Shown in pieces: positions 36,644 through 45,629 of a stretch of DNA of 64,000 nucleotides (within the stretch, counting starts at the first letter, position 1; each line of letters begins with the position of its first letter). The stretch is from Vibrio ostreicida (GTDB lineage Bacteria > Pseudomonadota > Gammaproteobacteria > Enterobacterales > Vibrionaceae), in contig NZ_JABEYA020000003.1 of assembly GCF_013074385.2 (NCBI RefSeq), forward strand, positions 1-64,000, written 5' to 3'. Made by a program: the position numbers and the translations under genes. Below the pieces are notes generated by a model. The model was not told the DNA's origin, did no database searches, and saw only the letters and a list, made by a program, of their open reading frames with translations.

Positions 36644-38077
36644 ATGACATTGCAGCGGTTCGCTCTTTTTGCTCTCTTATTAGTTCCCTTTTCTGCGTTA
36701 GCTGCTTTCTCCGATACAGAAACACTCCCTTTAACTGAATCCGCCATTGGTTATGCCGCATTGTTGATCTTCTCGAGTGCATATGTTCTGGTGATGCTTG
36801 AAGAATACTTATCTCTCAGAAAATCTAAACCCGTGCTTCTGGCCGCAGGCCTAATTTGGGCAATGATTGGCTATGTTTACACTCAACATGGAGACATTGA
36901 GGTAGCCAAGTCAGCACTCGAACATAACCTGCTTGAATATGCTGAACTGCTGCTGTTTCTCTTAGTTGCGATGACCTACATCAGCGCGATGGAAGAAAGG
37001 AAGCTCTTTGATGCCCTTCAAGCATGGATGGTTAGCAAAGGGTTCAACTTTAGATCCTTGTTCTGGCTAACAGGAGTGCTGGCCTTTTTTATCTCTCCGG
37101 TTGCCGATAACCTGACAACCGCTCTTCTTATGTGCGCCGTCGTGATGAAAGTCGCTGGTGACAATACCAAGTTTATCAATTTGGCCTGTATTAATATTGT
37201 GGTTGCCGCTAATGCGGGCGGTGCCTTCAGCCCCTTCGGCGATATCACCACTTTGATGGTTTGGCAGGCAGGGTATGTGTCTTTTTCTGAGTTCTTGCCA
37301 TTATTTTTGCCGGCGGTTGCCAATTATCTGATCCCAGCCATCATCATGTCTGGGTTTGTACCAAAAACGCACCCAAATGTGGTTCACCAACACGTTGAAC
37401 TCAAGCGTGGGGCACGCAGAATCGTCGCTTTGTTTGTTCTCACCATTGCCACCGCAGTCGCTTTTCATGCCGCGTTACATTTCCCTCCCGTTATCGGCAT
37501 GATGATGGGGCTTGCCTATCTTCAGTTTTTCGGTTTTTTTCTGCGTAAAACGCTCAAGGCCTCGTTGCATCGGAAAGCTTCACGCGCCATCGCCAATCGC
37601 GATGATGAAGCCCTAAAACGCTTGGGGTCTGTCGTGCCCTTTGATGTCTTTAGACGAGTATCTCATGCAGAATGGGATACCCTATTGTTTTTTTATGGGG
37701 TGGTAATGTGTGTCGGTGGTCTAAGCCTACTTGGCTACCTTGGATTAGTATCGGAACTTATGTATACACAGTGGAATCCGGTCTGGGCGAATGTGATGGT
37801 CGGCCTGATGTCTGCTGTTGTCGATAATATTCCGGTTATGTTTGCCGTGCTGACCATGGAGCCTAACATGAGTATGGGCAACTGGTTACTGGTCACGCTC
37901 ACCGCTGGTGTGGGGGGGAGTTTACTGTCTATTGGATCTGCGGCGGGAGTCGCTTTGATGGGAGCCGCACATGGCAAGTACACCTTCTTTGGACACCTCA
38001 AGTGGTTGCCTGTGATTGCAATTGGCTATGCGGCAAGTATTGCGTTGCATCTGCTGCTGAATAACGCCTTATTTTAA
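36644..38077 (+). CDS. nhaD: Na+/H+ antiporter NhaD
   Basis: The 477-aa inner-membrane protein belongs to the NhaD/ArsB-type ion transporter superfamily. It has an N-terminal signal-like helix (MTLQRFALFALLLVPFSALAA), about 12 further helices, and the conserved patches PVADNLTTALLMCAVVMKV and NIVVAANAGGAFSPFGDITTLMVW; AVVDNIPVMFAVLTM and GGSLLSIGSAAGVALMG come in the second half. It extrudes Na+ or Li+ in exchange for protons, fitting a marine lifestyle. The ribosome-binding site AAGGAATG precedes the ATG. Single gene, convergent with the lipoprotein/ogt/alkA operon. Confidence 0.93.
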   Translation: MTLQRFALFALLLVPFSALAAFSDTETLPLTESAIGYAALLIFSSAYVLVMLEEYLSLRKSKPVLLAAGLIWAMIGYVYTQHGDIEVAKSALEHNLLEYAELLLFLLVAMTYISAMEERKLFDALQAWMVSKGFNFRSLFWLTGVLAFFISPVADNLTTALLMCAVVMKVAGDNTKFINLACINIVVAANAGGAFSPFGDITTLMVWQAGYVSFSEFLPLFLPAVANYLIPAIIMSGFVPKTHPNVVHQHVELKRGARRIVALFVLTIATAVAFHAALHFPPVIGMMMGLAYLQFFGFFLRKTLKASLHRKASRAIANRDDEALKRLGSVVPFDVFRRVSHAEWDTLLFFYGVVMCVGGLSLLGYLGLVSELMYTQWNPVWANVMVGLMSAVVDNIPVMFAVLTMEPNMSMGNWLLVTLTAGVGGSLLSIGSAAGVALMGAAHGKYTFFGHLKWLPVIAIGYAASIALHLLLNNALF

Positions 38078-38097
38078 ATTAGGCATTAATCCAATGC

Positions 38098-38463
38098 TTA
38101 TTCCAAACGTCTTTGCCACACACTGGCCAAGTGATATCTGGCGCAGGCACTGCATGTCAGGGCTTCATTTTTCCCATGAATACGCATGACAATATCTTCG
38201 CGTTTTTCTCTTGAATTACTGGCCATGGTTATCGTGAGAAAGTTGTCGTCGACAGAAAAAGGCTTGGTCACATCTGGTGCGCCAACAATGCTAATGGTAA
38301 CCATTGCATCTTGAAACATGAGCAAGTCTTGCGTGTAGAGGTTTTCATACACACCCTCAAATTCGTAAGTTTGCTTATTGATCAATCGATCAAGTTTTTC
38401 TTCAAAACATCCTTGCAGCGTTAGCATCACCAACAAGGAAAAGATTCCTTTTTTTAACTGCAT
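38098..38463 (-). CDS. Putative lipoprotein
   Basis: The 121-aa product starts [19 protein letters not shown], a lipoprotein signal with lipobox LQGC, so it should be lipid-anchored at Cys19. The rest is a small beta-rich domain with a CSAC pair near the C-terminus. No named family is recognised. Its ATG overlaps the ogt stop (TGATG), so it is translated with the repair genes although no repair role is obvious; its role may be unrelated. Downstream lies nhaD in convergent orientation. Confidence 0.7.
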   Translation of the reverse strand: MQLKKGIFSLLVMLTLQGCFEEKLDRLINKQTYEFEGVYENLYTQDLLMFQDAMVTISIVGAPDVTKPFSVDDNFLTITMASNSREKREDIVMRIHGKNEALTCSACARYHLASVWQRRLE

Positions 38464-38945
38464 CACTCAGGTTCCCAATGTTCAATATTTAATAGCGCCA
38501 CTTTTCTTTCCAAACCACCTGCGTAACCTGTCATTTGGCCATTCTTACCAATCACCCGATGGCAAGGCACAATGATAGAAATCGGGTTTTTACCATTGGC
38601 CGCCCCTACCGCTCTCACCGCTTTGGGATTTCCGATCATTTCTGCGAGTTGTTGATAGCTCCAAGCCTCTCCAAACGGTATTTCCGTCAATGCCTTCCAT
38701 ACTTGTTTTTGGAATCTTGTACCCTCTGCTGATAAGGGTAGATCAAACTCTTGCCGTTCACCGAGAAAATACTCTTGTAACTGTTTGATTGCTTTAATAA
38801 GTATAGGATGTTCTATTTGGCTTGTGCCTAACTCTTCAGGTTGTGTGGTCTGAGTCTCAAACCAGACCCCCGTCAGTCCAAGCTCATTGGCTTGAACCGT
38901 AACCATCCCTAAGGGGGAATCAAAGGTGGTATAACTTTTTTTCAT
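38463..38945 (-). CDS. ogt: Methylated-DNA--protein-cysteine methyltransferase (Ogt)
   Basis: The 160-aa protein repairs O6-methylguanine by transferring the methyl group to its own cysteine. The active site [22 protein letters not shown] is present, preceded by [31 protein letters not shown] (helix-turn-helix and Arg finger). The ATG at 38945 overlaps the alkA stop as ATGA; a longer frame that starts inside alkA is not meaningful. Second gene of an alkylation-repair operon. Confidence 0.95.
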   Translation of the reverse strand: MKKSYTTFDSPLGMVTVQANELGLTGVWFETQTTQPEELGTSQIEHPILIKAIKQLQEYFLGERQEFDLPLSAEGTRFQKQVWKALTEIPFGEAWSYQQLAEMIGNPKAVRAVGAANGKNPISIIVPCHRVIGKNGQMTGYAGGLERKVALLNIEHWEPE

Positions 38946-40306
38946 ACTTGGCTCCAGCAATGGAAGGTTGCATAGCTGCCCCAAGGAGAGGCACTTTGAG
39001 CATTCAAAGTCGGAAATTGGTTTAGGGCTTTCTTGACCACGAGATCGCCATCCAAAAAGCAATTGGGCTCCGAGGCACCTCTAAGCTTTGCATAATTTAC
39101 CGTCCAAGGACCAATCCCCTTAACCTCAAGCCACTGTGACCAATCTGCCTGAGGTTGTTGATCAATAAACTGAGCAAATCTTGACAATGTCTCTTTACGA
39201 CTTTGGGGCATACGCAAAAAGCTTAAGTCAGCCATTGCCAATTCCTTTGGCGTCGGGAAATGACTGATCTTGTAAGGTTGAAGTGTCTTTACCAACAGAT
39301 TGAGGTGCCCAATTGCGGCTTTGACCGAGACCTGCTGGCCAAGAATGGCTCGAACACCCGCTTCCCAAGGGTCCCACACACCAGGGATCCTGATCCCACG
39401 CCTCTGCACCAAATCACGGCTAACACTGCGCAGTTTCTGCTCAATTATCTCAATGTTCGAGTCAAGATCAAACAGTCTGCGTAAGTGGGTAACTAGCGCT
39501 TTTAAACATCGTATATCTGACAATTCAAACTCAACCCGCATCACATTTGATTTTAGGCAACGGGCACGAAACCAGCCATTGGAACCATGGAGGGTAAATT
39601 GGCGCTGGTAGCTATTTTGATCAACGCTCTCCAAACCGTCGATAGCACGTCGACGATAAAAATCTAGCATGTACTGCCAATCAAGTGGGCCTTTAAACAT
39701 CAAATCAATATGATTAACTTCCCCAACCCTATAATTGTGATTTTTCCTCACTTGGGTTGGCGTCAAACTCATCACTTTTTTAAACGCGTCGTTGAAGCGT
39801 CGAACACTATTAAACCCGCTGGAAAAAGCGATGTCTGTAATCGGCATCGAACTGACATGAAGGAGTTGCTTGGCAAACATCAATTGATGTGCCAATGCAT
39901 ACTGTTTGGGTGACATTCCTAAATGGTCATGGAATAGCTGCCTCAAATAGCGATCACTGATCCCTAAACGTTCAGACAACTCACACAAAGTCACTCGTTG
40001 TAACTCGCCTTGTTCTATCATTTGAGCTGCGCGTAAAAAGGTGGTTTCAACGCCTTTCCACGCCCAAGAGCTAAGAGCACTATCAGGCCGACAGCGCAGG
40101 CATGGCCGATACCCTGCTTGAAGGGCCTGAGCTTTTTCAAAAAAATATTCAACATTTTCTTCTTTGGGTAAATTGGCAGGGCATATAGGTCGGCAGAAAA
40201 TACCTGTGGTTTTAACCGCAATATAAAAACGTCCGTCAAACCTAGCATCTCGTGCTTGGCGAGCACTCTGGCATTCTTGCAAAGACAAAAGTGATAACCT
40301 ATTCAC
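38942..40306 (-). CDS. Ada N-terminal / AraC HTH / AlkA glycosylase fusion
   Basis: The 454-aa protein joins three modules. Residues 1-80 form the Ada methyl-phosphotriester domain with zinc ligands Cys38, Cys42, Cys69 and Cys72 at the same numbers as in E. coli Ada. Residues about 90-190 are an AraC-type DNA-binding domain ([23 protein letters not shown]). Residues about 200-440 are an AlkA-type glycosylase with the helix-hairpin-helix [16 protein letters not shown] and catalytic Asp in [13 protein letters not shown]. It should sense methylphosphotriesters, activate repair genes and excise 3-methyladenine. Its stop overlaps ogt, which replaces the C-terminal half of E. coli Ada. Confidence 0.92.
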   Translation of the reverse strand: MNRLSLLSLQECQSARQARDARFDGRFYIAVKTTGIFCRPICPANLPKEENVEYFFEKAQALQAGYRPCLRCRPDSALSSWAWKGVETTFLRAAQMIEQGELQRVTLCELSERLGISDRYLRQLFHDHLGMSPKQYALAHQLMFAKQLLHVSSMPITDIAFSSGFNSVRRFNDAFKKVMSLTPTQVRKNHNYRVGEVNHIDLMFKGPLDWQYMLDFYRRRAIDGLESVDQNSYQRQFTLHGSNGWFRARCLKSNVMRVEFELSDIRCLKALVTHLRRLFDLDSNIEIIEQKLRSVSRDLVQRRGIRIPGVWDPWEAGVRAILGQQVSVKAAIGHLNLLVKTLQPYKISHFPTPKELAMADLSFLRMPQSRKETLSRFAQFIDQQPQADWSQWLEVKGIGPWTVNYAKLRGASEPNCFLDGDLVVKKALNQFPTLNAQSASPWGSYATFHCWSQV

Positions 40307-40474
40307 AATATCTATTCCTCAAACTTGTCATTCACTTCGCCCTGAGTCTAATGGATAGGCCATTCAACGCTCGCCATTTTCGGAACTTAATCGAATTTGC
40401 TATCAGTTTAAACTCTTCTAGAGTTAGAATGCAGTACAAATAATAAAGTACAAATAAAAATAAGGAAGTTGGCT

Positions 40475-40678
40475 ATGAATCTCCACACTTGTACGATCGT
40501 GCTTAAAGATAATCACACACTAAAGTGTGACAATGTAGAACAGAGCTTGGGTGTGATTGAACGTCACGGTATATCGGGTATCAACAAAATATCGATTGAT
40601 GCTACCGATGGACAGATCGTTCATTCCTACAACAATCTATCGATAGAAGAGTCGATAGAAAGTTTAATGGATTTATAA
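40475..40678 (+). CDS. Small hypothetical protein
   Basis: The 67-aa acidic product (MNLHTCTIVLKDNHTLKC to SLMDL) has a compact alternation of strands and helices but no recognised family. A good AAGGAAG site lies about 6 nt before the ATG at 40475, and a terminator-like hairpin follows, so it is likely expressed as a single gene. The DUF413 gene is 420 bp further on. Confidence 0.6.
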   Translation: MNLHTCTIVLKDNHTLKCDNVEQSLGVIERHGISGINKISIDATDGQIVHSYNNLSIEESIESLMDL

Positions 40679-41100
40679 TCACACAGTGATCTGACCCTAA
40701 TTGTTAAGGCGACAGTACACATGCCAGTGGACCTCGCCTTTTTCATTGATTCAATTCGCCCAATGACCCCAGACGCTTCCTAACGATTGCCGTGGCGCCA
40801 TAAAAACCGATGCCTTGGTATCCCTAACACACTCAACTCACTCTTGCTCCATTTAGCAAACTTTCGGCCATCCATAGCCCGTTCAATCCGCGCTCACCAC
40901 TTTGTTTCCCTAGACACGATTCTGTCTGCGTCTCTTTGGTGATTCGCGTACTCAAGCTTCAAGCAAAAGTCTCTATCACAAAACTGTGATTTTACTGTCA
41001 TGAGTTTGCCCAAATAACACGATAAAACAGCTGTGTTTCTATTTATCTTTCCGTCCGTTTTCGGCTCAGTTTCATCGGGTAGCACTATCGAGGTAACACA
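40679..41100. other. Intergenic region with terminator
   Basis: The 422-bp region has a hairpin at 40706-40743 (AAGGCGA with TCGCCTT followed by T) that likely ends the small gene, and then sequence without recognisable features up to the DUF413 start. A minus-strand frame of about 76 codons overlaps the DUF413 start and is rejected. Confidence 0.45.
40706..40743 (+). terminator. Probable terminator of the small hypothetical gene
   Basis: A 7-bp closing stem (AAGGCGA/TCGCCTT) holds a large 21-nt loop with minor internal pairing and is followed by a T-run. Confidence 0.55.
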
Positions 41101-41457
41101 ATGATTAACAACCCATTTCGTCAAGGAAAAAAGCGTTTTTACGACAACACCAAATTCCCACGAGGTTTTGCTAAATCGGGGAATTTCACGATCGCAGAAG
41201 ACGCGTTACTGATTCTTTATGGTGAGACAATGATGGGCATAGAAAGTGGTCAACTTGCCCCTCAGACGGCAGAGGAATGTCATTTCCTGTTCGTGACACA
41301 GGGCGGGGCAGCCCCAGCCACTAAGCTGGAACGTGTCTGGCTGAAATACATCCATCTTTCACGTAGCCGGAAAAATTTTTACCCTTTAGCTGGCCGCAAT
41401 AAACCTCACCTGAAGGAGAACGAACTCGATTTCAGCCCCTTGATGGACAGTGATTAA
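41101..41457 (+). CDS. DUF413 / MaoP family protein
   Basis: The 118-aa protein matches DUF413: RFYDNTKFPRGFAKSGNFTIAEDALLILYG near the start and KLERVWLKYIHLSRSRKNFYPLAG further on, as in E. coli MaoP (YifE). In E. coli MaoP helps organise the Ori macrodomain through the site maoS; whether this paralogue acts on chromosome structure here is unknown. No strong ribosome-binding site, only GAGG 10 nt upstream. Convergent with the DUF3081 gene. Confidence 0.9.
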   Translation: MINNPFRQGKKRFYDNTKFPRGFAKSGNFTIAEDALLILYGETMMGIESGQLAPQTAEECHFLFVTQGGAAPATKLERVWLKYIHLSRSRKNFYPLAGRNKPHLKENELDFSPLMDSD

Positions 41458-41492
41458 GGGATTACTTGAGTTTCAGCCATTGCGCATAGCCA

Positions 41493-41747
41493 TCACGATT
41501 TCGCTAGCTGGTAAACCTTTTTGATAAAACTATCGCGACGATGTTCCTGATCGTAGTCCAAATGATAGGTATTGTGGAACCCTATTTTTATTTCCACGCC
41601 ATTGCCTCGCAGGTACACGGTATAGCCATCATAATCGGAGAAGGCTTCTACTCCTTGATATATTTTGCCATATTCGGTAGGTGTACCATGAGTCATCACG
41701 GTTTCATAGGCATGCAAAATTTTGGTGGGATCGAGTTCATTTTTCAT
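41493..41747 (-). CDS. DUF3081 family protein
   Basis: The 84-aa protein fits DUF3081, a small family known mainly from Vibrio, Shewanella and relatives: MKNELDPTKILHAYETVMTHG, then a charged beta region with YLRGNGVEIKIGFHNTYHLDYD. No function is known. Single gene. Confidence 0.8.
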   Translation of the reverse strand: MKNELDPTKILHAYETVMTHGTPTEYGKIYQGVEAFSDYDGYTVYLRGNGVEIKIGFHNTYHLDYDQEHRRDSFIKKVYQLAKS

Positions 41748-41909
41748 AAATAGCTCTCTGTCGTTGAACGGTAAGGCTAACTCGACTTTATCAAGACTGA
41801 AACTAAGTTATCGCAATTAGACCTCAACTTTTTGCCCCATTTCCTAATTACATCGAAAAAGGTGTTCTGGTTCGCAATTACACCCTTATTTTAGGGATAA
41901 CGATCATAC

Positions 41910-42770
41910 TCACATCGGCTGACCAAGGATCAGTTGATCAAAACCGTGCATGACTTCCTGACATTTCATCACTCGCCCATGACCTTGTCCTTGAGTCGAG
42001 ATGAGCGTTACTCTATCCATTTCTCGATCCGCGTTTTGCGAAACCGAATAATGGGTAAACTGATCGTCTTGATCATGAACAATAATGGTTGGTGAGCGAC
42101 GCTGTTTTAACTTGCTGTAAGGATCAATGGACTGAACTGGATAGCGATATTGTTCCTCAACATCTGAAACAATCGCGTTGAATAATTTCATCGAGTACCC
42201 AGAGCGCTTGATGCTGCTAAACAAGTTGTCTAAGTAATCAAGCACAGGCGCAATTAATAGTAGAGGCTTGTCAACCAGCTTCCTATGATGACACTCAAGG
42301 GCCGATGCCGTTCCCATACTGTGACCGACCAAACCAGCCACTTCATCCACACTATCAAGAATAGCGTCTAATCCATGAACGAAAGCCGGTATATGGCCAT
42401 ATCGCCCGCCACTTTGTCCATGTCCCGGATGGTCATAAGCGAGCGCCGTGTATCCTTGAGACGCCATATGAACCATCAAAGGAAAAAACTGACTGGCGGT
42501 GCCTGACCAACCATGAGTCAATATCCAAATCGGCCCGCTGCCGAGCTGATACGTGGTCAATAGGCCCTCTTTTGATTCAACTTCTCCCATACGCAAACCT
42601 TGAGGAGGGCGGTTTTTTGGCTTGGTTCTCGCAGGCGTAAGCAGGAGCTTGCGAGCTGTCGATTTAGCATGGCTCGGAGCCAATGTATGATGAAGACGTG
42701 TAGTCAGGTTAACAAGACTCTTCTTAACGCTGAACCTGTTTGCGGTGCTAAAATAAATCTTTTCACTCAT
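41910..42770 (-). CDS. Alpha/beta hydrolase family protein
   Basis: The 286-aa protein has the alpha/beta hydrolase fold: HGWSGTASQFFPL (oxyanion region), ALAYDHPGHGQSGG, nucleophile elbow GHSMGTASAL with Ser, then the acid residue near HDQDDQFT and catalytic His in GQGHGRVM. It resembles BAAT/dienelactone-hydrolase-like esterases; the substrate is unknown. Start at 42770 follows AAGGAT; an upstream frame start lies across the operator and is unlikely. It is preceded by a TetR-type gene with a perfect palindrome in between, so it is probably the controlled target. Confidence 0.85.
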   Translation of the reverse strand: MSEKIYFSTANRFSVKKSLVNLTTRLHHTLAPSHAKSTARKLLLTPARTKPKNRPPQGLRMGEVESKEGLLTTYQLGSGPIWILTHGWSGTASQFFPLMVHMASQGYTALAYDHPGHGQSGGRYGHIPAFVHGLDAILDSVDEVAGLVGHSMGTASALECHHRKLVDKPLLLIAPVLDYLDNLFSSIKRSGYSMKLFNAIVSDVEEQYRYPVQSIDPYSKLKQRRSPTIIVHDQDDQFTHYSVSQNADREMDRVTLISTQGQGHGRVMKCQEVMHGFDQLILGQPM

Positions 42771-42795
42771 ACATCTATCCTTTACTCTTCCCATT

Positions 42796-42815
42796 AATAG
42801 CACGATCGTGCTATT
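42796..42815. promoter_or_regulatory. Perfect 20-bp palindrome, probable TetR-family operator
   Basis: AATAGCACGATCGTGCTATT is fully symmetric and lies 26 bp before the hydrolase start, just past the terminator of the TetR gene. Position and symmetry fit an operator bound by the upstream regulator. Confidence 0.65.
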
Positions 42816-42826
42816 TAAAAACAAAC

Positions 42827-42856
42827 AATAGGCCGAGTCCAATACCTCGGCCTATT
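42827..42856 (-). terminator. Terminator of the TetR-family gene
   Basis: A perfect 11-bp stem (AATAGGCCGAG/CTCGGCCTATT) with an 8-nt loop lies 6 bp after the TetR stop; on the minus strand a T-rich run follows. Confidence 0.8.
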
Positions 42857-42861
42857 ACCTT

Positions 42862-43449
42862 CTATTTCCAACTCGTCATCAAACGCTCAACCCCTTGCCA
42901 AAAATGCGGGTAACTGGCTTGTTCTCCATGAGTAGAATAGAACAAATGTGCGCTCAAATACAAACCATACAGCTCAAAAGTTGCTTGCTGAGGATCAAGA
43001 AACGAGCTGAACTCTCCCGTATCAACCCCTTTCTCTACCTGTATCTTCAGATAGTCTATCCATATGGTCAGCGTTTTTTGTAATGCCTTTTGGGTTGGAC
43101 TTTGGGTAAGGCTCGCGTCTTTCCACGCATCAAGAAACATACAGCTCCCTTGAAACGAGTGATTCCAACCTAACCAATTGTCCAGTAATGCCTTAATTTT
43201 CTGTGTTTGATTGAGCGGGTCACACTGACGAGCAGGCGAAATCACCCTTTGAATAAAAACCTGATTCGCATACTCAATGACGGCAATCTGCAAGTTGTCT
43301 TTTGAATTAAAGTGCGCAAATAAGCCACTTTTGGACATCTGACATTGCTTAGCCAATTCACCAATAGTCAGGCTTTCCAAACCATTTTCACTCGCCAGTT
43401 CAAATGCTTGGCATAAAATATTATCTCGGGTAACCTTGCCTTTACTCAT
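42862..43449 (-). CDS. TetR/AcrR family transcriptional regulator
   Basis: The 195-aa protein has an N-terminal TetR helix-turn-helix (about 5-50, with GLESLTIGELAKQCQMSKSGLFAHFNSKDNLQIAVIEYA) and a ligand-binding C-terminal half with WLGWNHSFQGSCMFLDAWKDA. It belongs to the subgroup with a TetR_C_6-like effector domain. It should repress the downstream hydrolase through the palindrome between the genes. I saw no second copy of the operator before its own start. Confidence 0.88.
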   Translation of the reverse strand: MSKGKVTRDNILCQAFELASENGLESLTIGELAKQCQMSKSGLFAHFNSKDNLQIAVIEYANQVFIQRVISPARQCDPLNQTQKIKALLDNWLGWNHSFQGSCMFLDAWKDASLTQSPTQKALQKTLTIWIDYLKIQVEKGVDTGEFSSFLDPQQATFELYGLYLSAHLFYSTHGEQASYPHFWQGVERLMTSWK

Positions 43450-43506
43450 GTTCCACTCACCTATCTACTTTATTGCTAGCATATTGGTGCTTTACAGCAA
43501 ATAACG

Positions 43507-44043
43507 TTACAGTGGCGGCTTTCGAGCGAGATCACGCGCCAAAATCAGGGTTAGCCCGAACACTTGTAAGAATAACCCAATATTTTTATACCAAGCAATT
43601 TTTTCATTCAACGTCATCATCGCCTCAGCCAAACTCAGATTTTTGAGGTAATATTCATCTATCTGATCACGATAGCGCTGCTGCAACTGATTGATTTGTG
43701 CCATTATCCGAGTCAGGTTGTCGCTTGTGATCAAGGGGACCTCACTACCGACCCAAAGCGTCATTTGCTCCTGAAATGCCGTTTGTAGCGCATTCGCTAC
43801 CTGATTCTCTCCCTTTAAACTCACATAAAGTAACACGACTTCCCGCTTGCGTTCGAGCGTTTCAATACGGTTCCAAACCAGCTGAATAGAGTACGTATTT
43901 TCATTTTTTTGTTCAGACAAGGTCATGATCTGAGCACCAAGCCGATCCAGCACAACACTCGACATGACAATCGCTAGAATGTTAAGAATGAGGCCAACCA
44001 GTACTAATACCCATGGAGGCGGCAATCTCGATGGATTTACCAC
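43507..44043 (-). CDS. Two-helix membrane protein of unknown function
   Basis: The 178-aa protein has transmembrane helices at about 12-32 and 155-172, with a mostly helical, likely coiled-coil soluble segment between (LSEQKNENTYSIQLVWNRIETLERKREVV). No family is recognised; topology suggests a periplasmic coiled coil, reminiscent of sensor domains lacking an output. Its start overlaps the stop of the MAPEG gene by 7 bp, so both are co-transcribed. Confidence 0.65.
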   Translation of the reverse strand: MVNPSRLPPPWVLVLVGLILNILAIVMSSVVLDRLGAQIMTLSEQKNENTYSIQLVWNRIETLERKREVVLLYVSLKGENQVANALQTAFQEQMTLWVGSEVPLITSDNLTRIMAQINQLQQRYRDQIDEYYLKNLSLAEAMMTLNEKIAWYKNIGLFLQVFGLTLILARDLARKPPL

Positions 44044-44423
44044 AACTTACCGAAAGGAAGGTAGAACAGGTTTAACAACATCAATGCCAGCATAGTGAGA
44101 AAAGTGAGCTTCATTCCCAAGATGCGCCCTTTAAACTTCTCTGCCAATACGGCTTTTGCATGAAAAATTCTGCCGATCAGAAACACCACCCCAGCGAGGT
44201 GAATCATCCAAGGAACAGCGCCATTATATTCCACCAGCGCCATCAAAATAATCGTGATAGGAATCGTTTCCATCGCGTTGCCCTGAGCCGTACGGGCAAC
44301 TTGCAAACCATTCACACCACCATCTCCATAGGCCACTTGAGCATCGCGACGTTGTTTGATGACTTCAAACGCGAGCCAAACCATTAACCCTGTATAGATG
44401 GATGCATACAATGCAGTAATCAT
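44037..44423 (-). CDS. MAPEG family membrane protein
   Basis: The 128-aa protein has four predicted transmembrane helices and the MAPEG features: KQRRDAQVAYGDGGVNGLQVARTAQGNAMETIPI and later FLIGRIFHAKAV. Bacterial MAPEG proteins may have glutathione transferase or peroxidase activity; the activity here is unknown. First gene of a two-gene unit with the next membrane protein. Confidence 0.88.
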   Translation of the reverse strand: MITALYASIYTGLMVWLAFEVIKQRRDAQVAYGDGGVNGLQVARTAQGNAMETIPITIILMALVEYNGAVPWMIHLAGVVFLIGRIFHAKAVLAEKFKGRILGMKLTFLTMLALMLLNLFYLPFGKLW

Positions 44424-44590
44424 CCTCTACTCTCCCTTAATGTATTGATCATTTTGATTATTATAGAAAATAATTTCAAAAACGAGAGAGAAAGTTGAGT
44501 TAAAATACATATGTGTGGCGTCAAGCAGACTAAAACCCAAAATACACGAGGGTCACTTTTCTCAATCAGTCTCAACCTGAAAAAATGGCG

Positions 44591-44884
44591 TCAGCACTGT
44601 TCGTCAGCACAGCATTCACCTTGCAAAAACCCAATCACTTGATCAAGGCACTGATAGTGCGCTACACAATAAAGCGTGCGACCTTCCCTTCTCTGGCTAA
44701 TCAGATCCGCAGACGCCAAACTGGAAATATGATGCGACAAAGTCGAACCGGGGATAGTCAATTGTTCCTGAATCGCGCCGACGGCAATGCCTTTATAGCC
44801 CGCTTTGACAACACGTTTGTAAATGGAAAGACGCGTTGGATGGCCAAGCTCCTTTAACGCTTTCGCGACAGCTTCAAGTTCCAT
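44591..44884 (-). CDS. ArsR family transcriptional repressor
   Basis: The 97-aa winged-helix protein has the ArsR motif KALKELGHPTRLSIYKRVV and recognition helix STLSHHISSLASADLISQRREGRTLYC. It ends GECCADEQC, a Cys-rich tail that could bind a thiophilic metal or sense redox, though the classical ELCVCDL motif is absent. Start at 44884 follows GAGGAG. A near-perfect 14+14 bp inverted repeat lies 15-50 bp upstream, where an autorepressor would bind. No metal-resistance gene is adjacent. Confidence 0.85.
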   Translation of the reverse strand: MELEAVAKALKELGHPTRLSIYKRVVKAGYKGIAVGAIQEQLTIPGSTLSHHISSLASADLISQRREGRTLYCVAHYQCLDQVIGFLQGECCADEQC

Positions 44885-44899
44885 ACATACTCCTCGCAT

Positions 44900-44933
44900 A
44901 ACTAATATTTCCACAATAATGGAAACATTAGTT
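44900..44933. promoter_or_regulatory. Inverted repeat upstream of ArsR gene, probable operator
   Basis: Arms AACTAATATTTCCA and TGGAAACATTAGTT match at 13 of 14 positions around a 6-nt spacer. The location overlaps where the promoter of the ArsR-type gene must lie. Confidence 0.6.
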
Positions 44934-45161
44934 ATTTGCAATGAGTGTCTATTGAGTATCGACGCAGCGAAAATACAATACCGCTTGCACCGCTTTTTTA
45001 TTCCCTCCTAAGGCTGGGAAGTGACGCTCTTTTTGGAACTTAAACAACAAAGTGATCGAATAGACACGACAAGCAGACGCTTTCATTGGTTCGAGGCTGA
45101 CATCCCCCCTCACGAGAAACCTGATGATTTATGATCAAAGCTGGTGACCGTACCATCGTAA

Positions 45162-45533
45162 CTATCGTTCACCAAGGACTTCAAACTCATCATAAGTTAA
45201 GCGCGCTTTCCCATCATTTTGCAACGTCCAGACCTCTTTGTGAACTAAGCCATACGCTTTGTTCATTGTCCATTTTGACGAGAGCACGTAATTGCTGTCA
45301 TCCACTTTTTTCCAAGTAATTTCTGTATATGCCACATCTTTAAACCCCTCATCCACAATGTGTTGCCAAAATGCCTCTATCTGCTGGCGACCTTCAAATG
45401 TACCAAATGGTTTGGCTACCATCACGGCCTCTTCGGCATACTGTTGAGCGCATCCTTTCGCGTCCTGAAGGTTAAACGCGGATTTCCATGCATCGATACC
45501 GGCTTGGCAAGCATCTAAAACGAATTGGGACAT
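45162..45533 (-). CDS. NTF2/SnoaL-like (DUF4440-type) protein
   Basis: The 123-aa protein has the cone-shaped NTF2-like fold: ACQAGIDAWKSAFNLQDAKGCAQQYAEEAVMVAKPFGTFEGRQQIEAFWQHIVDEGF, ending with beta strands WTMNKAYGLVHKEVWTLQNDG. Such proteins act as small isomerases, hydrolases or ligand carriers; the function is unknown here. Start at 45533 follows GGAGAAA. It is divergent from a LysR gene 96 bp away, which may control it. Confidence 0.78.
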   Translation of the reverse strand: MSQFVLDACQAGIDAWKSAFNLQDAKGCAQQYAEEAVMVAKPFGTFEGRQQIEAFWQHIVDEGFKDVAYTEITWKKVDDSNYVLSSKWTMNKAYGLVHKEVWTLQNDGKARLTYDEFEVLGER

Positions 45534-45629
45534 AGTATTTCTCCTCTGCGATTGATGGAAAAAGTTTAACGCTGGGATTAACAAAGAAAAACAGATAAAT
45601 TAGAAATGAATGTTTACTAAAAGAGAACA

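Noticed and set aside
40894..41124. 76-codon minus-strand frame near the DUF413 start
   Set aside because: It overlaps the start of the well-supported DUF413 gene and has no ribosome-binding site or family match.
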